DNA of 64,000 bases. Origin: Aeromicrobium camelliae (GTDB lineage Bacteria; Actinomycetota; Actinomycetes; Propionibacteriales; Nocardioidaceae). The translations under genes were made by a program, and so were the position numbers. The first letter of the stretch is position 1. Each line of letters begins with the position of its first letter. The notes under the pieces are model-generated. The model saw only the letters and a list, made by a program, of their open reading frames with translations. It searched no databases and was not told the DNA's origin. Positions 16,262 to 24,224 of this stretch are shown one piece after another. The stretch lies in contig NZ_RQJX01000013.1 of the NCBI RefSeq assembly GCF_003850045.1, positions 23,057-87,056 of the forward strand, given 5' to 3'.

Positions 16262-17740
16262 TCAGTCGCTCGAGGCGGAGGCGTGCGAGGACGCCTCACC
16301 CTGGGACCCTGACCCGCCGCTGCGGCGACGACGGCGGCGACGGCGCCGCGGCTGACCGTTCTCGCCCTCGGACGCCGTGTCGCTGGTGGAGGCGGAGGTC
16401 TGCTCCGACCGATCGGCCGGCTTGCCGTCACCCGAACCGCTGCGGCGACGGGTGCGATTCCGGTTGCGGCTGGAGCCGCCGGCGGAACCCGACGGAGCGT
16501 CGTCCTTCTTCTTCTCCTTCGGCGCCGCGGGCTTGAGCCGACCGCTCACGGTGGGGTCGATGCCCAGGTCGCGGAAGAGGTGCTCGGAGGTCGAGTACGT
16601 CTCCTCGGGCTCGTCGAAGGGCAGATCGAGGGCCTTGTTGATGAGCTTCCAGCGCTGCACGTCGGCCCAGTCGACGAATGTCACAGCCGTACCGCTGGCA
16701 CCGGCACGACCGGTGCGGCCGATGCGGTGCACATAGGTCTTGTCGTCCTCGGGGCACGTGTAGTTGATGACGTGCGTGATGCCGGCGACGTCGATGCCGC
16801 GAGCGGCGACGTCGGTGGCGACGAGGATGTTCACTTTGCCGTCGCGGAAGCCCTGCAGGGCCTTCTCGCGGGCCTTCTGGGCCATGTCACCGTGCAGCGG
16901 CGACGCCGGGAAGCCGCGGTCGGCCAGGTCGTCGGCGAGACGCTGGGCGGCACGCTTGGTGCGGCTGAAGATGATCACGCGGCCGACGTCGTCGGCTTGC
17001 AGGATGCGGGCGACGATCTCGGGCTTGTCCATGTCGTGCGCCTGCCACACGAACTGGTTGGTCGCCGGGACGGTCTGATTCGCCTCGCTGGACTCCGCCC
17101 GGATGTTCATCGGGTGGTGCATGTGCTTGCGGGCGAGGCTCACGATCGCGCCGGGCATCGTGGCGCTGAAGAGCATGGTCTGGCGGGTCTCGGGTGTCCG
17201 CGCGAGAATCGCCTCGACGTCGGGCAGGAAGCCGAGATCGAGCATCTCGTCGGCCTCGTCGAGGACGAGCGACTTGACGTGGCTGATGTCCAGCGCGCGG
17301 CGGTTGACCAGGTCGAGGATGCGCCCGGGGGTACCGACGACGATGTCGACGCCGCTCTCGAGTGCCTCCAGTTGCGGCTCGTACGGGACGCCGCCGTAGA
17401 TGGTGAGGTTGCGGGTCCCGCGGTTCTTGGAGGCGGTCTTGACGTCGTTGGCGACCTGGAGCGCGAGCTCACGGGTCGGTGCGACGATGAGCGCCTGCGG
17501 CTTGCCAGGGGCGGCGAGCTGCTCGTAGTCGGCGTCGCCGGGGGCCAGCGTCCGCTGGATCACCGGGATGGAGAACGCGAGCGTCTTCCCGGTTCCCGTG
17601 CGGGCCTGGCCGATCAGGTCGGTGCCCATGAGGGCGACCTGAAGGGTCATCTCCTGGATGGGGAACGGTGTCGTGATGCCGACCTCGGCCAGCGCATCGG
17701 CGATGGCGGGTTCGACACCCAGCTCGGTGAAAGTAGTCAG
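16262..17740 (-). CDS. DEAD-box ATP-dependent RNA helicase, probable CTG start
   Basis: All core motifs are present: ARTGTGKT, PTRELALQ, GTPGRILD, DEAD, SAT, then HRIGRTGRAG. The tail is a low-complexity Arg/Ser stretch (RRRRRRRRRRSGG) typical of actinobacterial RhlE-like helicases. The first ATG (17650) would remove the Q motif. That motif (FTELGVEPAIADALAEVGI then PFPIQ) is encoded upstream in the same open frame, giving LTTFTELG from a CTG at 17740 with GAGAAGAA upstream. I therefore extend the gene to 17740 (492 residues). It acts in RNA remodelling, ribosome assembly or cold adaptation. Position matches Rv3211. Confidence 0.85.
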   Translation of the reverse strand: MTTFTELGVEPAIADALAEVGITTPFPIQEMTLQVALMGTDLIGQARTGTGKTLAFSIPVIQRTLAPGDADYEQLAAPGKPQALIVAPTRELALQVANDVKTASKNRGTRNLTIYGGVPYEPQLEALESGVDIVVGTPGRILDLVNRRALDISHVKSLVLDEADEMLDLGFLPDVEAILARTPETRQTMLFSATMPGAIVSLARKHMHHPMNIRAESSEANQTVPATNQFVWQAHDMDKPEIVARILQADDVGRVIIFSRTKRAAQRLADDLADRGFPASPLHGDMAQKAREKALQGFRDGKVNILVATDVAARGIDVAGITHVINYTCPEDDKTYVHRIGRTGRAGASGTAVTFVDWADVQRWKLINKALDLPFDEPEETYSTSEHLFRDLGIDPTVSGRLKPAAPKEKKKDDAPSGSAGGSSRNRNRTRRRSGSGDGKPADRSEQTSASTSDTASEGENGQPRRRRRRRRRSGGSGSQGEASSHASASSD

Positions 17741-17841
17741 TGTTCTTCTCGGATTTCTTCTCAGACGTCCTCGAGGAACGTCGCAAGTCTTTCGTTCGGG
17801 CGGCGTCGTGAGCGGTGCCGCATCGCGTTACGCTGCGGGTC

Positions 17842-18534
17842 ATGACCGCCGTGCCGAACGCCTTCGATGATCCAGCCTACCGTCAAGGCGTGATCGATCT
17901 GCTAGGACTGCTGGCTTATGGCGAGATCAGCGCCTGCGAGCGGCTCGCCGAAGACGCCAAACTCGCCCCCGAGCTGGCCACGAAGGTCGAGGTCGCGGCG
18001 ATGGCCACCGCGGAGTTCCATCACTTCGAGCAGCTGCGCGACCGGCTCGTCGAGCTGCAGGTCGATCCCTTCGAGGCGATGCGCCCGTTCGTCTCGACGT
18101 TCGAGCGCTTCCACCGTCAGACGCAGCCGTCCACGTTCCTCGAGGGGGTCGTCAAGGCGTACGTCGGCGACGGGCTGGCGGCGGACTTCTACCGTGAGAT
18201 CGCCGCGTTCCTCGACGCCGACACCCGCGAGCTGGTGCTGTCGACGCTGAGCGGCACCGGGCACTCGGAGTTCGTCGTCGACGTGATCCGTCAGGCGATC
18301 GCGGACGACCCGAAGGTCGGCGGTCGGCTCGCGCTCTGGGCACGCCGCCTCATGGGGGAGGCCCTCAGCCACGCGCAGGCGGTCGTCGCCGAGCGCGACG
18401 CGTTGACCGCCGTGCTCGTCGGCAGCGTCGACCGTCCCGGCAGCGGCATGGACCTCGCGATGATCGGGCGCATGCTCACCCGCCTCACCGAGGCCCACAC
18501 CGCCCGCATGGAGAAACTCGGCCTCGCAGCCTGA
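17842..18534 (+). CDS. Ferritin-like fold protein (MiaE-like hydroxylase family)
   Basis: 230 residues. Helical, with EISACERLAEDAKLAPEL and EFHHFEQLRDRL, the second giving a ferritin-like ExxH pair; a further GHSEFVVDVIRQ acid/histidine region supports a di-iron four-helix bundle. This is the actinobacterial ferritin-like family annotated as tRNA-(MS2IO6A)-hydroxylase-like, but actual MiaE activity is doubtful. A TTACGCT -10 just before the ATG suggests a leaderless mRNA. Diverges from the DEAD-box helicase; the order is that of Rv3210c-Rv3211. Confidence 0.75.
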   Translation: MTAVPNAFDDPAYRQGVIDLLGLLAYGEISACERLAEDAKLAPELATKVEVAAMATAEFHHFEQLRDRLVELQVDPFEAMRPFVSTFERFHRQTQPSTFLEGVVKAYVGDGLAADFYREIAAFLDADTRELVLSTLSGTGHSEFVVDVIRQAIADDPKVGGRLALWARRLMGEALSHAQAVVAERDALTAVLVGSVDRPGSGMDLAMIGRMLTRLTEAHTARMEKLGLAA

Positions 18535-18554
18535 GTTGTCGGTGGCGCGTCGGC

Positions 18555-18785
18555 TCAGGTGAGACCGAAGCCGACCTTGCGACCGGCGTCGGACGTGAAG
18601 TACAGGTACGCGACCTTGTCGGCCGGGACGGCCACGGTGCGGCCCTTGGCGTCGGTGATGGTGAACACGGAGTTGTCCGCCATCGCCGTGCGCAGCTCCG
18701 ACAGCACCGCGTCGGGTGCGGCGTCGGTCTCGACGGACAGCTCTCGGGAGGCGTTCTGGACGCCGATCTTGACCTCCACGGTCAT
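18555..18785 (-). CDS. DUF3107 small conserved protein
   Basis: 76 residues, beginning MTVEVKIGVQNASRELSVET and containing FTITDAKGRTVAVPADKVAY, the well-conserved DUF3107 family found next to TetR and MoeZ genes across actinobacteria (TB9.4/Rv3208A). ATG overlaps the TetR stop by 4 bases. No function is known; the fold should be a small beta-rich sheet with one helix. Confidence 0.9.
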   Translation of the reverse strand: MTVEVKIGVQNASRELSVETDAAPDAVLSELRTAMADNSVFTITDAKGRTVAVPADKVAYLYFTSDAGRKVGFGLT

Positions 18786-19429
18786 TCCTCTCCTTCGGTG
18801 GACGGGGTGCGATGCGGGTTGGGGAAACCGCCGATGCCTCGCCAGGCGAGCGACGACACGAGGCTCACGGCCTCGTCCCGCGTGAGGGTGGACTGAGCGG
18901 AGAGCCAGTTGCGGGCGCCGACGTGACCCATGCCGACGAGACTCACGGCGAGCAGCTGGGCGGCGGCATCCGACAGGCCGGTGTCCTCCCGGATGACCTC
19001 GGCGATCGCGCTGGCCGACTCGCTGATGACGCGGTCGACGAGCTCGCGGACCTCCGGATCGTTGGTCAGGTCCGACTCGAAGACGAGACGGAACGACTGA
19101 CCCTGGTCGGCGACGTAGTCGTACCAGAGTTCGATCGTCGCTTGGACACGGCGCGGGTTGTCCGTGGTCGAGGCGAGGGCCGTGCGGACCCCTTCGATGA
19201 TCTCGTCGCAGGACGTCGCGAGCAGCGCGAGATAGAGGTCGAGCTTGCCGGGAAAGTGCTGGTACAGCACCGGCTTGGAGACCCCTGCGCGCTCTGCGAT
19301 CTCGTCCATCGACGCGGCGTGGTAGCCCTGCTCGACGAACACACCCCGTGCCACCTCCAGGAGTTGCGCCCGGCGAGCGGTGCGCGGAAGGCGACTGGTG
19401 CGGGGGCGGGCGTCGGCAGCAGAACTCAC
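18782..19429 (-). CDS. TetR-family transcriptional regulator (Rv3208-like)
   Basis: 215 residues from GTG 19429. DNA-binding helix-turn-helix: RRAQLLEVARGVFVEQGYHA, ASMDEIAERAGVSKPVLYQHF. The C-terminal domain contains the AWRGIGGFPNPHRTP end. The open frame upstream to 20812 is antisense of moeZ and is not coding. It is upstream of, and 4 bases into, DUF3107; they form a bicistron diverging from moeZ with a 129-base intergenic region. Confidence 0.87.
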   Translation of the reverse strand: MSSAADARPRTSRLPRTARRAQLLEVARGVFVEQGYHAASMDEIAERAGVSKPVLYQHFPGKLDLYLALLATSCDEIIEGVRTALASTTDNPRRVQATIELWYDYVADQGQSFRLVFESDLTNDPEVRELVDRVISESASAIAEVIREDTGLSDAAAQLLAVSLVGMGHVGARNWLSAQSTLTRDEAVSLVSSLAWRGIGGFPNPHRTPSTEGEE

Positions 19430-19558
19430 GCACGCCAGCGTAGTCGGTACGCGTTCACGATCCGGACGCCGACCGGGCTGCTGGGCGAGGCGGGGAACAA
19501 TGGGGGCGTCCGCATGGTTATGCCGGACATCCGGACCCCCAGGCCGAAGGAGAGACGT

Positions 19559-20731
19559 GTGGTTGCCCCACTCGTGGAACCCGCCGACGAACTGACCATC
19601 GACGAGGTTCGCCGCTACAGTCGCCACCTGATCATCCCCGACGTGGGGATGACGGGCCAGAAGCGACTCAAGAACGCCAAGGTGCTCGTGATCGGTGCGG
19701 GCGGTCTCGGCAGCCCCGCGCTGCTCTACTTGGCCGCCGCGGGCGTCGGCACGCTCGGCATCATCGACGACGACGTCGTCGACGAGTCGAACCTGCAGCG
19801 CCAGGTCATCCACGGCCAGTCGGACATCGGAAAGCCCAAGGCCGTGTCCGCCGCCGAGCAGGTCGCGGAGACCAACCCGTACGTGAACGTCATCGTCCAC
19901 CAGGAACGGCTGGACAACGACAACGTGCTGGAGATCTTCAGCCAATACGACCTCATCCTCGACGGCACCGACAACTTCGCGACGCGTTACCTCGTCAACG
20001 ACGCCGCGGTGATCCTCGGCAAGCCCTACGTGTGGGGCTCGATCTACCGCTTCGAGGGTCAGGTCTCGGTGTTCTGGGCGCAGGAAGGCCCGCAATACCG
20101 CGACCTCTACCCCGAGCCGCCGCCGCCGGGCATGGTTCCGTCGTGCGCCGAGGGCGGTGTCCTCGGTGTCCTGTGCGCCTCGATCGGGTCGATCATGGTC
20201 ACCGAGGCGATCAAGCTCATCACCGGCATCGGTGACCCGCTGATCGGCCGGCTGATGGTGTACGACGCGCTGGAGATGCGCTACACGACGCTGAAGATCC
20301 GCCGCGATCCCGAGGGCGAGCTGCCGACCAAGCTCATGGACGACTACGTCGCCTTCTGCGGCGCGGTGAGCGACGAGGCGGCCGAGGCTGCCGCCGACTC
20401 GACGATCAGCGTCCACACGCTGAACAACTGGCTCAAGGAGCGCGCGGACGGCGGCCGGGACTTCGTGCTCGTCGACGTGCGTGAGCCCAACGAGTACGAG
20501 ATCAACAAGATCCCGGGCTCGGTGCTCATCCCCAAGGGCGAGATCCTCAACGGCAAGGCGTTCGACCAGCTGCCGCAGGACAAGCAGGTCGTCCTGCACT
20601 GCAAGTCCGGGGTGCGCTCGGCGGAGGCGCTCGCGGTGCTCAAGGGCGCCGGGTACTCCGACGCCGTGCACGTCGGCGGCGGTGTGGTGGCCTGGGTCGA
20701 TCAGATCGATCCTTCGCAGCCGGCCTACTGA
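19559..20731 (+). CDS. moeZ: Adenylyltransferase/sulfurtransferase MoeZ
   Basis: 390 residues from GTG 19559, with AAGGAG 6 bases upstream; in-frame ATGs at 19515/19521 lack a ribosome site. N-terminal ThiF/MoeB E1-like domain: GAGGLGSPALLYLAAAGVG nucleotide loop, DLILDGTDNFATRYLVND catalytic region. C-terminal rhodanese domain: VDVREPNEYEINKIPGS and active-site CKSGVRSAEAL. The ThiF+rhodanese fusion is MoeZ, which adenylates and thiolates small sulfur carriers (MoaD2, CysO). The CxxC zinc pair of MoeB is not seen, as in MoeZ. It precedes the ATL gene by one base. Confidence 0.92.
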   Translation: MVAPLVEPADELTIDEVRRYSRHLIIPDVGMTGQKRLKNAKVLVIGAGGLGSPALLYLAAAGVGTLGIIDDDVVDESNLQRQVIHGQSDIGKPKAVSAAEQVAETNPYVNVIVHQERLDNDNVLEIFSQYDLILDGTDNFATRYLVNDAAVILGKPYVWGSIYRFEGQVSVFWAQEGPQYRDLYPEPPPPGMVPSCAEGGVLGVLCASIGSIMVTEAIKLITGIGDPLIGRLMVYDALEMRYTTLKIRRDPEGELPTKLMDDYVAFCGAVSDEAAEAAADSTISVHTLNNWLKERADGGRDFVLVDVREPNEYEINKIPGSVLIPKGEILNGKAFDQLPQDKQVVLHCKSGVRSAEALAVLKGAGYSDAVHVGGGVVAWVDQIDPSQPAY

Positions 20732-20732
20732 G

Positions 20733-21020
20733 CTGAACGAGCGGTTCGCCGAACGCGTCCTGGCCCGGGTGGAGCAGATTCCCCCGGGCCAGGTGCTCAC
20801 CTTCGGACTCATCGCCGAGGACCTCGGCGAAGGCGGGCCCCGGCAGGTCGGTCAGGTGATGTCGCGGGTCGGTCACGTCGTCTGCTGGTGGCGGGTCGTG
20901 CGCGCCGACGGCACGCTGCCGGCGCATCTGATGCTCGAGGCGCAGGAGCACTGGGCGCGCGAAGGCACACCGGTGCGGCGCGGACGGGTGGATGTGCCCC
21001 GCGCTGTCGGTGGCGTCTGA
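20733..21020 (+). CDS. Alkyltransferase-like (ATL) DNA-binding protein
   Basis: About 95 residues in the frame ERFAERVLARVEQIPPGQVLTFG, then RQVGQVMSRVGHVVCWWRVV and HLMLEAQEHWAREGTPV. The MGMT-type active site would be PCHR; here the corresponding position is VVCWWRVV, so the acceptor cysteine block is replaced by the tryptophan seen in ATL proteins, which bind O6-alkylguanine and recruit NER rather than transferring alkyl groups. Start is unclear: CTG 20733 directly after moeZ, GTG 20682 inside moeZ, or an internal GTG. Position matches Rv3204. Confidence 0.75.
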   Translation: MNERFAERVLARVEQIPPGQVLTFGLIAEDLGEGGPRQVGQVMSRVGHVVCWWRVVRADGTLPAHLMLEAQEHWAREGTPVRRGRVDVPRAVGGV

Positions 21021-21032
21021 TTGCATGGCGTC

Positions 21033-24000
21033 ATGCCCTCGTCGCCCGTGGAGTACCGCATCGTCCGTCCGGACACCGCGGCCGCACCTGCGCCGCAGCT
21101 CGACGAGAGCCAGCAGGCGGTGGTCGATCACCGCGGCGGGCCGTTGCTCGTGCTGGCCGGGCCGGGCACCGGCAAGACCACCACGATCGTCGAAGTCGTC
21201 GTCGACCGCATCGCCCGTGAGGAACTGCGTCCCGAGCAGATCCTCGTCCTGACCTTCAGCCGCAAGGCGGCCGAGGAGTTGCGCGAGCGTATCGCCGCCC
21301 GGCTCGGCGGCTCCGCCGGCGTGGTGCCGGCCATGACCTTCCACGCCTTCTGCTACGCGCTGGTGCGTGAGTTCTCCGACCCTGAGGAATTCGCCGCTCC
21401 GCCCACCCTGCTGACGGCGCCGGAGCGCGACGCCGTCATCGCCGAGCTCCTCGCCGGGCACGACGTCGAGTCCTGGCCGGCGTCGCTGCGTCAGGCACTG
21501 CGCACGCGCGGTTTCGCCGGCGAGGTCCAGTCGTTCATGGCGCACCTCGCGGCGCGTGGCCTCGATGTCGCCGATCTGCGCGAGCTCGCGCGCGTTCGCG
21601 AGCGTGCCGACTGGGCACGGCTGGCTGACGCGATCGAGGAGTACGACCAGGTCACCGGCCTGCAGAACCTCGCCGACTACACCAACCTCGTCACCTCTGC
21701 CCGCCAGTTGATCGACGACCCGCGCATCGGTGCGCAGCTGCGTGAGCGGTTCGGGCTCGTCGTGGTCGACGAGTACCAGGACACCGACCCCCTTCAGGTC
21801 GACCTCCTCCACGAACTCGCCGGGGACGGGCGCGACGTGGTCGTGGTGGGCGATCACGACCAGGCGATCTACGGCTTCCGCGGGGCCGACCCCGCGGGCA
21901 TCACGCAGTTCCCCGAGCAGTTCGGCACACCGGCCGCGCCCGCGCGCGTGATGGCGCTGCGGGTCACCCGGCGGTTCGGGCCGGAGATCCTCCGTGCCGC
22001 TCATACCGTCCTCGGCCCCGTCGGCCATCAGGGCAGCCTCGACCCGGAGATCCTGCGGCGCCACCGTGAGGTCAGCTCCCACGCGCCGTATCCGGGCGAG
22101 GTGCGGGTCGAGACCTACGCGTCGGCCACCGCTGAGGCGGAGCACATCGCCGACCTTCTGCGCCGCGCCCATCTCGATCGGCAGCTGCCGTGGTCGGACA
22201 TGGCGGTGCTCGTGCGTACCAGCAGCGATCTGGCCCGGCTGCAGCGTGCGCTCGTCCCCGCCGGGGTGCCCGTCGAAGTGGCCGGTGACGAGATCCCTCT
22301 GACCGCCGAACCGGCGGTGCGGGCCTTGCTCTCGGCCCTGGAAGCCGCCGATCTCATCGCCCGCGGTTTCCCTCTCGATCCCGAGCACGCGAAGGTCGTG
22401 CTCAGCGGGCCTCTCGGCGAACTCGATGCTCCCGCCCTGCGGCGGCTCGGTCGCGTCTTGCGCCAGCGTGCCCCCGAACGCCGGTCCACCGAGCTGACCG
22501 CCGATGCGCTCAGCGATCCGGCGATGCTGGGCTTCGGGCGACTCGAGCCGGCCACGGCCGAGGCCGTGGAGCGCGCCCGCCGCCTGGCCTCCCTGTTGCA
22601 GCGCGCCGCGCGACAGATCAGCGACGGCGAGCCTCCCGAGCAGGCACTGTGGACGCTGTGGGACGGGACCGACTGGCCTCAGCGGCTCCGGGCACAGTGG
22701 GAGTCCGGGGGAGAAGGACGACTCACCGCCGATCGCGACCTCGACGCGGTGGTGGCTCTGTTCCACCACGCCGCCCGTACCGAGGAGCGCAAGCAGCGGG
22801 TCGGCGTCGCCAACTTCATCGCCGAGCTGAGGGCTCAGCAGATCCCGGCCGATCAGCTCGTCGGCTCGCAGAGCCGCCCCGATGCGGTCCGGCTCATGAC
22901 CGCGCACCGTTCCAAGGGCCTCGAGTGGCCTCTGGTCGTCGTGGCCGGCGTCCAGGAGGAGCGGTGGCCCGATCTGCGTCACCGCGGGTCGTTACTGCAG
23001 GCGGAGGCGCTCGACGGCGCGCACGCGGCGTCCCGCAGCGACCGGCTCCGCGAGGAACGGCGACTGTTCTACGTCGCCTGCACGCGGGCGAGTCGCACAC
23101 TCGTCGTCACCGCTGTCGAGACGCCGACCGACGACGGCGATCAGCCCTCCCGTTTCGTCCGGGCCCTGCTGGACGCGGGGTTCGGGCCCGCCGATCCCGG
23201 CGTGCTGCCGCGCGCCCGACCGCACCGGCCGTTGTCGCTGCGCGGGGTCGTGTCCCAGTTGCGCAGTTATGCCGGTCATCAGGACGCGGCGCTGCGCGAC
23301 GAGGCTGCCGCGATGCTCGCCGAGATCGCCCGCCACGACGTGTGGGCAGGGCGCGCGGCGCACCCCGACCGCTGGTGGGGCACCCGCGAGCTCACCGTGA
23401 ACGACCACCCCCTCAAGGACCCGGACGCTCCTCTCGTGTTGTCGGGGTCCTCGGTCGCCGAGATCGCCAGTTGTTCGCTCAAGTGGTTCCTTTCCCGCGA
23501 GGCCCGCGGCACGCGCGGCAGTTCCACCGCGCAGGGCTTCGGCCTCGTCGTCCACGCGATCGCCGCCGACATCGTGCGCCGTGACGTCCGTGAGCCGGAC
23601 CTCGCGGAGATGGAGCGGCACCTCGACGAGGTCTGGGACCGGCTCGACCACCAGGCGCCGTGGATCAGCGCGCGGGAGAAAGCCGATGCGCGCACCGCGC
23701 TGCTGCGCTTCGCCCGGTGGCATGCGACCAACCCCCGCACACCGCTGGCCGCCGAGCACCCGTTCGAGGTCGAGCTGGAGCTCGACGGGGAGCGGGCCGT
23801 GCTCAAGGGCTCGATGGACCGCGTCGAGTTGGACGCCGAGGGGCGGGTGCACGTCGTCGACTTCAAGACCTCGAAGAACGCTCCGAAGGCCGCCGAGGTG
23901 GCCGCGCACCCCCAGCTCGGCGTGTACCAGCTGGCCGTCGCGCACGGTGCCACCGAGGAGCTCGCTCCCGGCGCGCCGTCGGGCGGCGCCGAGCTCGTGC

Positions 24001-24224
24001 AGCTGCGCCAGCCGGCGGGCGCCAAGCATCCCGACGTGCCCAAGGTCCAGCCGCAGGACGCGCCCACCGAGCCGTTCTTCGCCCTCGACCTGGTGCGGGA
24101 CTCCATCCGGGTCATGCGTGAGGAACGCTTCGTCGCCATGCCTGACACGTGCTCGTTCTGCGAGTTCCAGATGGTGTGTCCGTCCACCACCACCTTCACC
24201 ATCGGGGGAGGAGAGCACGCATGA
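21033..24224 (+). CDS. adnA: AdnA-type UvrD/RecB-nuclease fusion helicase
   Basis: 1063 residues from ATG 21033; TTG 21021 also in frame. UvrD/SF1A motor: LAGPGTGKTTT, LTFSRKAAEEL, VVVDEYQDTDP, and in the 2B/motif region TAHRSKGLEWPLVVV and ERRLFYVACTRAS. C-terminal RecB-type nuclease: GSMDRVELDAEGRVHVVDFKTSK holds the catalytic D...DxK. Iron-sulfur cysteines frame the domain: CSLKW upstream and CSFCEFQMVC at the end. With the next gene it makes the AdnAB end-resection helicase-nuclease that processes double-strand breaks. Overlaps adnB by 4 bases (ATGA). Confidence 0.88.
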   Translation: MPSSPVEYRIVRPDTAAAPAPQLDESQQAVVDHRGGPLLVLAGPGTGKTTTIVEVVVDRIAREELRPEQILVLTFSRKAAEELRERIAARLGGSAGVVPAMTFHAFCYALVREFSDPEEFAAPPTLLTAPERDAVIAELLAGHDVESWPASLRQALRTRGFAGEVQSFMAHLAARGLDVADLRELARVRERADWARLADAIEEYDQVTGLQNLADYTNLVTSARQLIDDPRIGAQLRERFGLVVVDEYQDTDPLQVDLLHELAGDGRDVVVVGDHDQAIYGFRGADPAGITQFPEQFGTPAAPARVMALRVTRRFGPEILRAAHTVLGPVGHQGSLDPEILRRHREVSSHAPYPGEVRVETYASATAEAEHIADLLRRAHLDRQLPWSDMAVLVRTSSDLARLQRALVPAGVPVEVAGDEIPLTAEPAVRALLSALEAADLIARGFPLDPEHAKVVLSGPLGELDAPALRRLGRVLRQRAPERRSTELTADALSDPAMLGFGRLEPATAEAVERARRLASLLQRAARQISDGEPPEQALWTLWDGTDWPQRLRAQWESGGEGRLTADRDLDAVVALFHHAARTEERKQRVGVANFIAELRAQQIPADQLVGSQSRPDAVRLMTAHRSKGLEWPLVVVAGVQEERWPDLRHRGSLLQAEALDGAHAASRSDRLREERRLFYVACTRASRTLVVTAVETPTDDGDQPSRFVRALLDAGFGPADPGVLPRARPHRPLSLRGVVSQLRSYAGHQDAALRDEAAAMLAEIARHDVWAGRAAHPDRWWGTRELTVNDHPLKDPDAPLVLSGSSVAEIASCSLKWFLSREARGTRGSSTAQGFGLVVHAIAADIVRRDVREPDLAEMERHLDEVWDRLDHQAPWISAREKADARTALLRFARWHATNPRTPLAAEHPFEVELELDGERAVLKGSMDRVELDAEGRVHVVDFKTSKNAPKAAEVAAHPQLGVYQLAVAHGATEELAPGAPSGGAELVQLRQPAGAKHPDVPKVQPQDAPTEPFFALDLVRDSIRVMREERFVAMPDTCSFCEFQMVCPSTTTFTIGGGEHA

